Shown piece after piece: positions 43,683-55,676 of a stretch of DNA of 64,000 bases. Below the pieces are notes generated by a model. The model worked only from the letters and a program-made list of their open reading frames with translations. It was not told the origin of the DNA and searched no databases. The stretch covers positions 310,001-374,000 of the forward strand of contig NW_020194631.1 in NCBI RefSeq assembly GCF_002865645.1. The letters run 5' to 3'. The DNA is from Hyaloscypha bicolor E (lineage: Eukaryota > Ascomycota > Leotiomycetes > Helotiales > Hyaloscyphaceae). Position numbers and translations under genes: made by a program. How positions within the stretch are numbered: position 1 is the stretch's first letter; every line of letters starts with the position of its first letter.

Positions 43683-45424
43683 TGGACTAACTGAGTTCCC
43701 TATTTTTGAATATGTGAGGTCTTTGAGGGAGAAGACCAGTAAACAGTGAAGTTTACTAGTTTCTTGGAAGGTTTGAGGGTGATTGGTATGGTTCAAGTGA
43801 TTGGTGATGTGTGTCTGCAAGTATGATGTGCAGGAGATGGATTGGATAGGGAAGCAAAGTTTCGATCAATAGGATGGGCAAATGCAAGAGATATATCTGC
43901 GCGGGTGCCTAGGAATCCACAATGCGAGAGCATGTAGGACTTAAGACCTTGGCCTTCTGGCTGGTCACTTCGGCGGAGAGCGTGCACAAGGCTATGTTTT
44001 GGGGGTGCTCATGGGGAGAGAGCCTCACCTGAGATAGAACCTTGTCAACCAAGTGGCGAATATAAGCGTTGGAGGTATCTTTCTTTGACATTGTGACACC
44101 TAAGACAGTGTGGCATCCATGCCAACAAAAATGGGTTGTTGCAAGACTTGTCTTGGGTGCCATGCTTGAACGGCAGACCTGCATACTGTGCCGTAGCTCT
44201 GTGACTGGAAAAGGAAGCGGCGCTTATGTCACTCCTCAGATCTCAGCTCTTCCAGGTTTCTCGGAAGGCGGCAGGCTTGACCGAGATGCTTCAAGCCTTT
44301 TCGATCCCGTTCGGGATCGGTGGATCATGCATAACCCGATATTCAAGGGGCATCCAATCAGGTTTGAAAGCGAAGGAACAGAACGAGAACTGATGGCTAG
44401 GGCAGTGCTCACAACGTAACATTGGTTCAATTGTGATGGTGGGGTGCAAGTGGGAGTGTGGCAGCACTATGGCTTCAGCCTCTCTGTTTGGGGGGGGAAG
44501 GCTTGCACAGCCTGGCGGCGCCTGGAGTTGAGTGGTTGAAAGTCAACTCGAATCAAGTGGGCTGCTGACTTTCATCTTCCTGACACCGAGAGCAGAAGCA
44601 GTCGTCACGTTCGTGTGGCTTTGCATTGTGGCGCCATCCAGTTCCCAACACCTATCGAGGCTGATTCGATTCGCCGTGCGGGTGCTGCCGGTTATGCAGA
44701 AATGCAGCAGTCCGTGGGAGGAGAAGCGAGTGCGAGGTGCGAGGTTGATGGGCAAGGCAATAGGCAGTAGGCAAGCGTCCTGAAGCATCTGGTGGATGGG
44801 CAAGTGCGCCGTTGCCCGTTCTTTTTCTGGGGGAGTCTGATGGTTTGATGATTTGATGGTTGTCAGAAAAGGAAATGCGTGGAGGAGCTCATGAGTCAAC
44901 CCGGCATACGAAGTAACGTGACCGTGCTCTACGTAGCCAGGCGGCTGTCTCCAATCGCCCTCTCTTTGGCAGGCAACAGCCCAGGTCCCCTGAATCAAAT
45001 TCGATGCGTCTTTGTCTGTTTGAAGCTGCATTTGGGGAAACCCCGGAAGGTCACTCACGTTCACACTGATCAATAAAGAAAGCTTATTTCCGACCGGTTC
45101 GAGCAGCACTCGCGACCCCTCCTCAACTCGGACACTTCCCGACGACCGGCACCAGCCTTAGTAGTGTGGATTTTCACCCCCAAAAGTGGAATTACTCATA
45201 CGGGAGGCCACTTCGGCTCCCCAGAGACCTCTTTTCCATTTACATCTTCTTGAGAATGGCCCAGACGAAAAGCAAACCTCTGCTGTAAGCTGGCGCGATC
45301 TCGTCATCTGCTCGTCTCCGCAACGGCCCGCCTCCGGAGATCCCAATTCCTTGCAAAAGACTCAACCTCTTCCCACGGCAACGGGCGTTGCAAACTCTCA
45401 CCCGTACCCGCTCAACCTCCTCGA
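43683..45424. other. intergenic, 1.7 kb
   Basis: Divergent promoters of the coiled-coil gene and the NMN adenylyltransferase gene. The minus-strand frame 43909-44184 contains a credible donor and acceptor (about 44030 and 43919), which may mark an intron in a 5' leader. No protein family is seen. The frame 44543-45109 is unsupported. Confidence 0.45.
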
Positions 45425-46400
45425 ATGGCTACCGCTCTACCAGTGCAGTCTGCCTCTGCGCAAACTGCATCAAATTACTCGTTTCCCCGCCACAGGCTCC
45501 GATTGTCTCAAAACGATCCCTCCAAGACTCCATTGGTGCTGGTAGCATGCGGCTCCTTCAGCCCAATTACATACCTCCATCTGCGAATGTTCGAGATGGC
45601 GGCAGATTATGTGAAGTTCAACAAGACGGAGTTTGAGCTCATGGGTGGATATCTCAGCCCCGTCTCTGACTTGTACAAGAAAGCTGGGCTGGCCAGTTCA
45701 CAACATCGGTATGACGGCATCATGCTGTTTTGAAACATTGCTAATAAACGTATAGTCTCCGAATGTGCGAAATCGCAGCAGACCAGACTTCGAACTGGCT
45801 GATGGTGGATCCCTGGGAGGCCATACAGCCCGAATACATGCCTACGGCTCTGGTGCTAGACCACTTCGAACACGAAATCAACGACGTATTAGGAGGAGCA
45901 GAGCGCCCTGATGGGAGTCGGGTGCCTGTACGGATTGCGCTGCTGGCAGGCGCAGATCTGATTCAGACGATGTCGTACGTCGTCATCTTCCCGAAGCACT
46001 GCTATTCTCTTTGACAAGCCTAACTATTTTCAGGACGCCCGGCGTTTGGAGCCAAGAGGATTTAGACCATATTCTAGGACGATTTGGAACATTCATAGTC
46101 GAGAGGTCAGGCACCGACATCGATGACGCCCTGGCAAATCTACAAGCTTGGAAAGACAAAATCTACGTTATCCAGCAATTGATCTCGAATGATGTGAGCA
46201 GCACGAAGATCCGGCTGTTCTTGAGGAGGGAAATGAGCGTGCAGTATTTAATCCCAGCGCCGGTCATCGAATATATCGAGCAGAACGGGCTGTATGAAGA
46301 GGATGGAGCTTCATCTGTCGATGGAAAGGGGAAGTCAAAGGGGGAGAGCTCGGGAAGGGCATCGCCGGCTGTCGGAGCCGCCAGTTCATCAAACAGCTGA
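45425..46400 (+). CDS. NMA1: nicotinamide/nicotinate mononucleotide adenylyltransferase
   Basis: Makes NAD (or deamido-NAD) from NMN (or NaMN) and ATP, the shared final adenylyl transfer of NAD synthesis and salvage. 289 residues in exons 45425-45708, 45756-45974 and 46034-46400, with introns of 47 and 59 bases. The nucleotidyl-transferase fold begins with LVACGSFSPITYLHLRMFE (the GxFxPxTxxHxxxxE motif, residues about 40-55). Then come GGYLSPVSDLYKKAGL, SNWLMVDPWEA, LLAGADLIQTMSTPGVW and the ATP-binding SSTKIRLFLRREMSVQYLIP. The C-terminal 30 residues are Ser/Gly/Lys-rich. The N-terminal 35 residues are variable. A broken second copy lies 590 bases downstream. The symbol NMA1 is by family. 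Assignment to NMA1 versus NMA2 is not resolvable. Confidence 0.94.
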
Positions 46401-46986
46401 TGATGCCAGTAAGGCTCAATCAAGAATCTTCTAGTGTAACGACTCAGATTCTCGGGCCTTGCACACACCCCGTTCTCCATCTTGGACGATTCCAGCTAGG
46501 TGTACGTCGGCATCCAGCACAGGTCGGAGACCGTGCACAATCCCTCCTTTCGTTGAAGATATTTCAAGACAGTTGCATATACTGGATTTTCCTATCTCGG
46601 GTCAGGTTTGCATTGGGATTGGCGGCTCTCTGGTGGTTTTGCATATTGAAGGGAGATGGTCTGGTTTCAGGATGGAGGGACATTTGGTTTGCTTAGACAT
46701 GAACGACCTCATGACCTGGTATAATACCTAAGACAAGACTATGATCTTTACAGAATTGGGGGGGAATAGAAAGTGGAATTACTTCTACGGGAAGCCTTGC
46801 CCTAAAACACTGACTCACCAGCACAAGCCGCTACATCACCGCTCATGTCATAATTGAAATATAAACTGAACGGATACTTTAAGTTTTCTACCCTTCCCCC
46901 ACGCCTTCGCACCTCCTGACAAATACGAATAACGCCCTACTCTTAATAACTCAATCTTTGGCACCATTCTTGACTCTTCCACTACG
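46401..46986. other. intergenic
   Basis: 3' region of the NMN adenylyltransferase gene and upstream region of its relic. No other gene. Confidence 0.55.
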
Positions 46987-47640
46987 ATGGGCTCTGTGCC
47001 GCAGAATAAAGCACCTGTTGCTCAGCACCTGTTGCTCAACAACCGTTGAACGCACAAACACGACCACCAACAACGGTCTATGCGTGCCCTCACAATTAGC
47101 TGATGCATTGCATGGCACAAGCTAACAAGATTCCTCTTGTTCTCGTGGCCTGTGGGAGCTTTTCGCCCTTGACAGTCCTGCACATGCAAATGCTCGAAAT
47201 GACGGAACGCTAGGTAACAAAAAGCACCAATTTGGAAGTAGTCGGTAGCTACCTGAGTTTTTTAAACTTATTTCTATACCAAATTGCTGTTTTATTTTTA
47301 TTTTTATGAGAATGCCTAAGAGCTTCACCGGAGCCGGCGTGCGCATTTCTGTCTTGAGAGCTTGGTCGCCCGCTCGTGTGCTCTTCTTAGGAATTCATCG
47401 ATACTCCATATTAATTGAAGATAGAGCTGGTGACGCATGCCAAAAGCCACGCCTTGTGCTCGGTCACTATTGCCTCGCAATGTGCACCTTAGCAGTCGAG
47501 AACACGAGTACCTCATGGTCGACTCGTGAGAGGCCTCTTGCTACATGGGAGCAGGGGAGCCAGTCTACACGAAGACGGTTGACGTCCTCCGGCTTGTACG
47601 AGGGAGTAGGACCAGTTCTCCGGCAACAGAACTGAGCCCT
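46987..47640 (+). pseudogene. second NMN adenylyltransferase, degenerate
   Basis: Relic of a paralogue of the intact gene upstream. An ATG at 46987 (MGSVPQNKAP) stops after 20 codons. The signature LVLVACGSFSPLTVLHMQ then MLEM (about 47139-47205) follows in another phase. A damaged EVVGSYLS lies at about 47237-47260. After an AT-rich interruption, LAMCTLAVENTS (about 47472-47507) and TKTVDVLR (about 47567-47590) mark the second exon. Stops and frameshifts separate the pieces, and the adenylyltransferase C-terminus with STKIR was not found. The motif wording (FSPLTVLH rather than FSPITYLH) shows it was a distinct paralogue rather than a fresh copy. Confidence 0.8.
47014..47042 (+). repeat. tandem AGCACCTGTTGCTC repeat
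   Basis: Two direct copies of a 14-base unit (AGCACCTGTTGCTC) inside the N-terminal part of the NMN adenylyltransferase relic, probably a slippage event. Confidence 0.7.
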
Positions 47641-48981
47641 CTTTCACCTACAGCGCTTTGATCGAAGACCATATATTTGGGGCTATATTAATCTTTTCTG
47701 GGAAATACATCCAAGGGGCCTAGTTGCGACCTCTGCGTCACTTCCTCGCTCCGTGCCGGGGAGTTAGCTATCACTTGAGCAATATATTGGTCAAGCTTCG
47801 TGAGGTAGATGATGACACTGAGGGCAATCTTAGGGAGGATTCGAAGAAGATGGAGAGGCATTAGATGCCAACCAGCGTGAAGGAAATCAACATTACCAAG
47901 CGTGATAACTCAGGGACACGTGCCAAACGATATGGAATAGCTGAAGAGAATTACTACACCCGACGGGCTGCCAAACAAAGCTATGATCTTGACAGATTTG
48001 GGAAATAAAGATCTTTGTGTCACTTGTGCTAGTGCTTCAGTCATGGGTATGGCTAGATCGAGAATATGAAGGATAAAAGAAAGAAGCAGAGTGATGCCCA
48101 AGGACGGACTCCCAGTCAAGGACGTTAGCACTACTGACGGAATGAAAATGGGCAAACACGATCGAAAGATTTCGGTTTGCTTGCGCAACGATTTGTGGCA
48201 GTGTTAAGCAACAGGCAATTGGAGCGCCTTGAGGAAATTCTTTTCGCCCACCCAACATTGCGCACAAGAATGATACCAAGCCAATGACTGGCACAGACTC
48301 GCCCAATGAAACCAACAAACACAAGGACAGACAGATGGAGTCAAATCAAATTGTCAGTGGAGGGACTAGAAATAGCAATCGATCGTAAAGTGGAAGAGAG
48401 ATTGAAGATGAAATGAATCAAGATGTACTGTACAGAAAGTGCAAAGAGCAGGGCCGCATCAACAAACGATGTTAATTCATGAATTACGGAAAGCGCAACG
48501 CTCTGACACAGGTCGTCGTTATGGTTTTCCCGAATGAATAGAGAAGCAGGAAAGATGGGGAAGAAGGCGCAGTTGGAGGCGAGCTGTGACCTTCGAGCGG
48601 CCGTCAGGGTGCGGTTGGCGCGGTCGACTCGGCCGCATGTCAAAGCGGAGGCGCGAGTAATCACCGCTTGAAAGCCCATCAGCTATCATACAGCCAACAA
48701 ACAGAAAACAGCATCGGAATTCGGGAAAACTTGACCTGCAGTGGAGGAAAAAAGGATTTCCAGAATGCCTTGCCAAAAATGTATATAATTAAATTGATCC
48801 CCGGTCCCAAAACTCAATTTTTCATACCACAGTCAGATCATCTGCCTCATCGACCATTAAAGCTCCCTTCAACGTCAAAGTCTACAATACCTCAACACTT
48901 ACTTTCTTATAAGTTTTTGAAACTCGCTAGCAGTATACTTGCAGCTTTATATATACATCATTGGACAATATCGCCCCAAAT
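47641..48981. other. intergenic, 1.3 kb
   Basis: The left part may contain further unreadable remains of the NMN adenylyltransferase relic (for example EDHIFG near 47662). The right part is the promoter of the dehydrogenase gene. No gene supported. Confidence 0.5.
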
Positions 48982-49929
48982 ATGCCCGAATTTGATCCAT
49001 CCTCTCTCCCCGACCTCAGCGGGAAAGTCTACCTCGTGACAGGAGGCAACGCAGGAATAGGCTATGAAACCGTCCGCTTCCTCGCCATCAAAAACGCAAC
49101 GGTATACATGGGCTGTCGTTCCCCAGCAAAAGGCAACACCGCAATTGCCTCCATCAAAGCCCAAGTCCCCACCGCCACCATCCACCCCTTAATCCTCGAC
49201 CACATGAACCTCCCCTCCGTCGTCTCATCAGCAAAAGAGCTCACCACCAAAGAAAAGAAACTTCACGGCCTCATCAACAATGCTGGCATAATGGCCGTTC
49301 CATTCGCCAAATCCCAAGACGGCTATGAGTCCCAATGGCAGACAAACTATCTCGCCCACGCGCTCCTAACCCACCACCTCCTCCCCTTGCTCCTCTCCAC
49401 GGCAAGAGCATCCCAACCAGGCGACGTAAGAATCGTCAATGTCTCCAGCATGGGCCACAACCTCGCTCCCAAGAAAGGGATCGATTTCGCAGACATCAAC
49501 CAAGAGAAAGGCTCCATCTGGACACGGTACGGGCAATCAAAGCTGGGGAACGTCTTGAACGCCAAAGAACTCAATCGCCTGTACGGTCCGAAAGGAATCA
49601 AGAAAATGGAAGGAGAGATTTGGAGCATGGCGTTGCACCCAGGGAATATGTACACGGATCTTAATAAGAATGCGAGATTTGCGGGACCGCTGAGTGGTGT
49701 GGTCGTGAAGATGTTAAATGCGTTTGGGGTGTACATCCCGGTTGAGAAGGGGGCGTACACTAGTATATATTGTGCGGCGAGTGAGGATATGATGCCGGAG
49801 ATGTCGGGCAAGTATTTTGTCCCGCTCGGGAGGCTGGGGAAGGCGAGTAAGTTTGCGAGGGATGTGGAGCTGGCGGAGAAGTTGTGGGTTTGGACTGAGA
49901 AGGAATTTGAGCGGAAGGGGCTGTTTTGA
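48982..49929 (+). CDS. short-chain dehydrogenase/reductase
   Basis: Intronless NAD(P)-dependent oxidoreductase of 315 residues, of the retinol-dehydrogenase/WW-oxidoreductase-like branch of the SDR superfamily. The Rossmann motif TGGNAGIG is at residues 20-27, NNAG at 99-102, the catalytic Ser in VNVSS near 155, and YGQSK gives Tyr183 and Lys187. LHPGNMYTDL follows. The length is typical of fungal members. There is no signal peptide. The frame extends upstream to 48961 only through a TTG, so ATG 48982 (ATGCCCGAATTT) is the start. The substrate cannot be read from sequence, and many such enzymes act in detoxification or secondary metabolism. Confidence 0.88.
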   Translation: MPEFDPSSLPDLSGKVYLVTGGNAGIGYETVRFLAIKNATVYMGCRSPAKGNTAIASIKAQVPTATIHPLILDHMNLPSVVSSAKELTTKEKKLHGLINNAGIMAVPFAKSQDGYESQWQTNYLAHALLTHHLLPLLLSTARASQPGDVRIVNVSSMGHNLAPKKGIDFADINQEKGSIWTRYGQSKLGNVLNAKELNRLYGPKGIKKMEGEIWSMALHPGNMYTDLNKNARFAGPLSGVVVKMLNAFGVYIPVEKGAYTSIYCAASEDMMPEMSGKYFVPLGRLGKASKFARDVELAEKLWVWTEKEFERKGLF

Positions 49930-50208
49930 GTGAGAAGACAGGAACGCAATGAGATGATTCTGTTTTGGAATGAGCGCAGTTTTTTGGATGGGCCGCTGCA
50001 ACGTAGGTGATAACTATAATACACAATAATGGACTTTTACTCCTCTTGTACACCTGTGCACCTACACCGTACACCGTAAATATGCTCGCAGGTTGGGGTG
50101 TCGCTTTCGAACTCAGAAGAATCAAGTGCAGTTATATGAATTAGTACTACAGCAACCAATTCCAACTCAAACAATTTCATAACCTAGCAGAATTGCCAGC
50201 TGTGCAGA
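49930..50208. other. intergenic between convergent genes
   Basis: Short 3' regions. No gene. Confidence 0.6.
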
Positions 50209-52434
50209 CTAAATCATACTGGCAGTGGGAGCGGCTCCACTCCTCACGGAAACACCAGAAGCTGCCAACAGTGATTGACGAAGGTGTTCATCTTCTGATT
50301 GAAGTACAGGCAAAGCGTGTTCTTGGCTCGCGGGCTCAACTTCATGAAATGGACTTCCGTCACTGGCAGGTGATGGAGTAGAAACCGCCGAATCACTGTA
50401 ATCGTGGTCTTGCAAGCCTTGGGCCAGCGTCATGATCCCGTTGACACGATCTTTTTCCTCAACGGCGTTGGCTTTTAGTCTTGCTTCAGCTTCCTTTTTA
50501 CTGGCTTGCCCCGGTGCTCGAGTTTTGAGATCACCGGTAACACCTTTTAGGTAGAACGGCATCTCGTCACTGTTCTTCAAGAAGAACAGTTTGAGATTCC
50601 TCGCCTTGTCCTTCAGCTGCACTTGATTTCTATCCTTGAGTTGTTCACCATGAGACCCTCCTTGTCCAAAGAGGGCTAGGATCTGGCTCCAGTGTGGCCC
50701 CTTGACCATATCAAGACCCGTCATTAAGGCGCCCTCTTCGTGGGGCGTCCAAGGTCGTCTTGCACTGGGTACTCCTGGTTTACGATGACCATTGTTTGCC
50801 TTGGAAGCGGCTGCCTTGCGGGCTCTTTCATATAGCACTACAGTTGGAACCGACTGGCTAGGATGAGGGGCCTTTTTTTTAGCAGCATCAGCGGAGCCAT
50901 CCTGAGTCGCATTGTGTTGGGATTGTTGAGGGGGCGAAGAAGATTCTATTTATAAATGAGTATGCAACTTTCATAAAGCGAGGGTACATACCTTCGTGAT
51001 TCTGTGTGTTATTGTTGGCAGACCTGGGTTGGAATGCATCCATTGTGGCTTGTGTAGCACGTTTTAGCACTTCCGCGAATGACGGGGCTATGTTGTTAGT
51101 GTCCTGGGCAGTGTTCTGGATCACTCCGCGAACAGGAGGTGCTGGAGCTGTGAGAGCATGACGTTTCATATAAGGAGTGATCATCGGTCCGTAGGTCTTG
51201 CTAAGATGGGCACTTAGACTCTGTAAAAAGTCCTCCCAGGCGAACTTCGACGAAATTTCCTCTTCATGACTTTAGATTATGTCCCGGGATTGGGGCCTCA
51301 CACTTACGAATCGATTCTATATCATTCGCCTCTGTCATGAGGAAGTAGCGACGCTCCTGTGATGCTCGGAGAAACTCATTCTCACTCTCAGCCAATTCTA
51401 TGGCGGGATGTCGGCTCATAAGCAGCTCGTCAAAACCTACGGGGAAGAAGTCTTCGAGGATATCCTCTTTTGTCCTCTCCTGCTCCTCCTGAGTCACCGC
51501 TGACAAGAACATCTGGGTCTTGAGGCTCAGAAAGAGATCACCAGCTTCCTTCGACATCGGTTCTCCATCAGGAGTAAAGGTTTCGATGAAGTGGTCATTG
51601 AGTTCGTAAAATCCAACAGAGCCCCCGAAGGCTGAAGAAATGAAGGTAGCCAGATTTGTGATTCGAATTGTGGCACGATGTTCGGACTCGTGGATGTTGA
51701 GTTCGTCCGCAGATAAGAAGGGATCATTTTGGGAGTATATTTGCTTGGTCTGATCGAAAAGCGACTTCAGAGTAGTATATGCTTGGCCGAGCTCTGATTG
51801 AGGCGCCTGTACGACTCTTAAAGTCGCAAGCCAATGCCCCTGGGTAAGGGTTGACAAGATTTGGATAGACTGTACAGTGGTTAGAAAGCTTCGGGCTGTC
51901 AGAAAAGGCTGTTCCCACCAGACTTTCCAATATCGGGAGACTTAGAATTCGCATATAGAGATGAGGATCAGACATAAAGCCACGACTTTGGCCTTCGGGC
52001 TCAATATGCTCGTACTGAGCACCAGCAGGACATGACGATTCAGCCTGTTCCTGATAGATTTGCAGCCTATTGGCAGATGGCGCATGTTGTTGCATGACAG
52101 CGCCTTCAGCTTGAGCAAGCATTTCACGGAATTTGACACTTAGAGGTTCTGCAGGCCTACTTGCTGAAGAGCCGGAGGCAATCCTCTGTCGCTTTTCTCC
52201 CAACTCTTGAGACTCATCTGGTCTGCGACGCTTTTGGGACAGCGATTTGGGGGCCGTGATTGCTTGGCTCGAGCCAGATGTGACACTGTAGGAAGCTTCT
52301 TGTTTGATCGGAGGATCTATTTTGAAGGCGCGATGCCACCCGTCAGTCAATGTACTGGAGTTCATGGCCGGTTACTCGATTACGACCGTTAGAAGAGAAG
52401 CTGCCTTACCTGGTATCTCGTCGGAGAAAGCCAT
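50209..52434 (-). CDS. TBF1: Tbf1-like TTAGGG-repeat binding factor
   Basis: Nuclear protein that binds TTAGGG-like repeats at telomere-adjacent DNA and at promoters. 663 residues in five exons: 52410-52434, 51919-52316, 51308-51869, 50992-51261 and 50209-50945, with introns of 46-93 bases. After a Ser/Arg-rich N-terminus with basic [17 protein letters not shown], the TRF-homology dimerisation region runs from about residue 120 to 330 ([44 protein letters not shown]). A single Myb/telobox domain lies near 480-545 ([32 protein letters not shown]), ending in the DNA-recognition segment [17 protein letters not shown]. The tail is Ser/Pro-rich. Taz1/TRF-type proteins have the same plan. Tbf1 fits best because of the telobox wording. 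Confidence 0.87.
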
Positions 52435-55400
52435 ATTGATGCTTTGTTGCCCGACAGTCTTGCTCTTCCTAACAGAGTCCAGTTGGGAACGGTTATGTTC
52501 CTCCAGCCAGTGAATAAGTAATGTGGTGAAGAGGTAAGAAGATGAAGGCAGACAGCGACGAGATTTCTGCGGTGTCGAAGTGGTCCGTGCCATGCCCTCC
52601 AGCTGGGCCCCAATCGCGATACACACACAACACGGAATGAAAAATTCCTCAAAATCCGTCAGCATTTCTTAGTGTCACTCTTGGCTTTGGGAACTGCGTC
52701 TCTCAAATAATCATCAATGTATGGCTTCACTTCTAGTCATTGCTCTGGTACCCGCCAGCAGCTACAGCGTCTGCTGCAACCGATTGGCATTTATTACTCG
52801 GTCTTGCCACAGTCCCACAGGACGTACCACAAGGAGATTGTTGAATACAGAAAGTTTCGTCATACCTCTCCAGTAGTGGCAGTTGGACAAAAAACCACTT
52901 CTGAAGGCCGAGGGATCAAATTTACAATTCCCTTATATGGTCACGGATCGAGAGCGGAAAGGACCGCCGATAGAGATCGCAATTCAGCAATGTCCTCTAT
53001 TAAGAACTTCGCTTTCTGCATAGCAAACTTTTCTCTGTTACCAACCCCACTTGCCAGCCAGCAATCTTGTTCTTCGCTCTCAACATGGTGTCCTGGCGAC
53101 CAAGCTGTTTCTTTCTCAAAGATTCCATTTTCTGGTCAGGAAGTCGTATCTTCATCTTCAGCATAACCTCCCAATCCAACAAATGGGTCTACCGAAATGG
53201 TTGCCCTGCCTTATTGGCGATTACTCCAAGCACTCAAGCTCAACTAGACTACCACCACTCACAAGGTTGTCTAGCTCTTCAGGAGATTATCCCAGCAAAT
53301 TTACTACCAGCAAACAGATCCTCTTCTAAAAGGAGTGGGGTTGTGAATTTGACTGTGTTGACCAACCAAAGGAACATGGCACTACTTCCCAACTTGAGTG
53401 CCGCCGAAGACTATATATGCAAAGCCCACGATATAGGGATAAAACTGTGCTTCTTATGGAGAGAATCAAGAGAATTGCTTGAAGAGAGACATGGGAGAAT
53501 TGGATAGGGGAGGTGGAGACTCGGACAGAGATACCATAGTCTCATAGGTATTTTCGCGCTTAATAGCTTGATCGGGAAGGAAGATAATGCTACAGAAGTC
53601 AACTTCCTAAATCCACTCTCCCTTCGAACATTGAAGCGATCTGCAACACACCCTGGAGGACTTGAGTTTGTAAATAAAATCACCCTCTGAGTTGAGGACA
53701 TTTCAATGTACCAGAACTTTTGAAACGTTATGGCAGCAAAAACCCCACTCAGGCTACCCATATTCACTGGAAGACAAGCAGGTTTGATAATAAAGGCAAA
53801 GGCGAGAGATGTGATGCGCAATAAAGTCGACTTCGCAGATTTAGGCTCGGTTGTCAATACACTGAACTATTGGAACGTTGAAGGTGCTCTTGCTAAAACC
53901 ATCCTCTTTAGTGTTCAATGGAAAGAGAAAACATTCCACTCGTGAGTCTCGGGCAGAATCCGAGCACCTTAGAATAGTAGCTCAGTTAATACTTTGCGAG
54001 TCTAATAATCAGAGAGACCCACACACTATATTAGTCTTCCTGTACTTTACGTACAATCCAATCTCTAGACCATTTGCTTCCTCAACATCCTATTGGGCAT
54101 GGCAGAGGGAAACAAATATCAATCTCACGGATCACGTGCTAATGTACTCCTTTGGAAAGCTTCTGAAGCGAACAAGTCTAACGAGCAAGTCCAAACGAGC
54201 ACTGCATTTAGCACATCGCTGCTTTTTCATCTCATCCATCGCAAAAAAAATACACAGGATAGCTGGGCCATTCTCTCCCAGAACTACCTGACTCGTGTTC
54301 ACAGATTACTCCCGTTGGTCCATCCCCACCCACGGTTCCGTGTGGAGGGACAGAGATCTCGCCTCGCCCCCTCGGTGATCCGGAGGCCAACACGGATGCC
54401 GCCACCATCTCCTAGGTCAAGCCACGCCGTCTCTCCGGCTGCGGGGAAGTCTATTGCATTGGAGGAGAGGAGGTTCCGGGGTTGCTCTAGTAACTCTAGT
54501 TTCAATGGTGAGTCCCCAGATCAGCCCAGATTGACCCTCCATCAGGACGAATGGCCTTACTTTGGTGGATCTACAGCTGCTGGATAAACGGAAGAATCGG
54601 GGCCAAGCCTCAAAAGCCACTTGCGAAAATGTCGTTGAGATCTGCATTGTATTGGCGCTGGTGCGGAACGATCCCTTCCCTGCATCGAGACAACATGCAT
54701 TTTTCTACCCCGGGCAATTTTCCCTCCGTTTTGAATAATAATAGCTTTGATGTATGTTTCGCTACAGTAATGTCTATGTCCGAAGCTATCTTCGGCGCCG
54801 GCTATCGCCGAAAGCTCTGACGAAATGGCCTTTTGCCTGGATTCCACGAGGGGGCCGTATTTACGACGACGTTTTGCTGGCGAGACTGCCTCGGCCTAGA
54901 TGATGCGCCCCGCTCCGCAATTCGCTACCTTTTTCCGCGAGGGCATTTTGCGGCTAAAGTCCACATAACACAACGACGCGTAGGTGTGTGCAAAACGTGG
55001 AGTGAAGATAGGAAAGGGACGTCTTCGGGCGAAGGTGAAAGAGGAAGAGGAAGAAGGGGAGGCCAACGTGCTACATTCCCTGCCATCAAAAAGCACACCA
55101 TGACAGTGGTGGAGTGGAGTGGAGGGGCACTCCGTAAAACGCAATTTCCACGGTGGTACAAGAACTTCGCTGCCGGGCGACGAACCGCCGTTGGTCCTTG
55201 TGACAACAACTAGGTGGATTCCTGGATCGGCGGACGCAGCGAGAATTTGTTCGAATCCAACCCATATTATTGCCTGCGGGCAAGGGGGGTGATTGGCAGG
55301 TCAAGACCAGTTCCCGGAGCTGCAAAGACAGTTTCGAGCTCGAATCCTGGAGCTATGGCACACTAGCAAGTGTGGAGAGAATGATTGACCTCTCAAGTTG

Positions 55401-55676
55401 CCGCAGGGCCCGCCTTCCTTGCTGATGATCCACCGAAGCGTTGCACAGTAACGCATTCGAGTTGGGCGGGGAGGAACGGGCTCTTACAAATTATGTGCGC
55501 TGCTGTGCGCTGCTGTGCTCCTGCTGGGTAGCTTTACGTCGTGGGTTCCGAGCCATAAAACTCAACCCCTCCCCCTCTCCCTTGCCTCGCTCCTCCTTCC
55601 ACATACAACGCCTCCGCGCACAACAACTCCAAAGTAATACCCATTGTACTCAGTCCATTCACAATCACACATCAAG
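52435..55676. other. 3.2-kb gene-poor region
   Basis: Between the Tbf1-like gene and the aldehyde dehydrogenase. Frames at 53067-53507, 53520-53690 and 53730-53945 on the plus strand follow one another in changing phase. They contain protein-like stretches (CKAHDIGIKLCFLWRESREL, RQAGLIIKAKARDVMRNKVD), so a decayed gene is possible. I recognise no family. The right 1 kb is promoter sequence. A GAGGAAGAG-type purine tract lies at about 55038-55060. Confidence 0.4.

Noticed and set aside
44543..45109. 188-codon frame on the minus strand before the NMN adenylyltransferase gene
   Set aside because: No recognisable domain. It lies across the likely promoter of the neighbouring gene.
55240..55265. 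TTCGAAT T-loop-like sequence suggesting a tRNA
   Set aside because: The flanking bases do not form a T-stem, and no acceptor stem or anticodon arm can be built.
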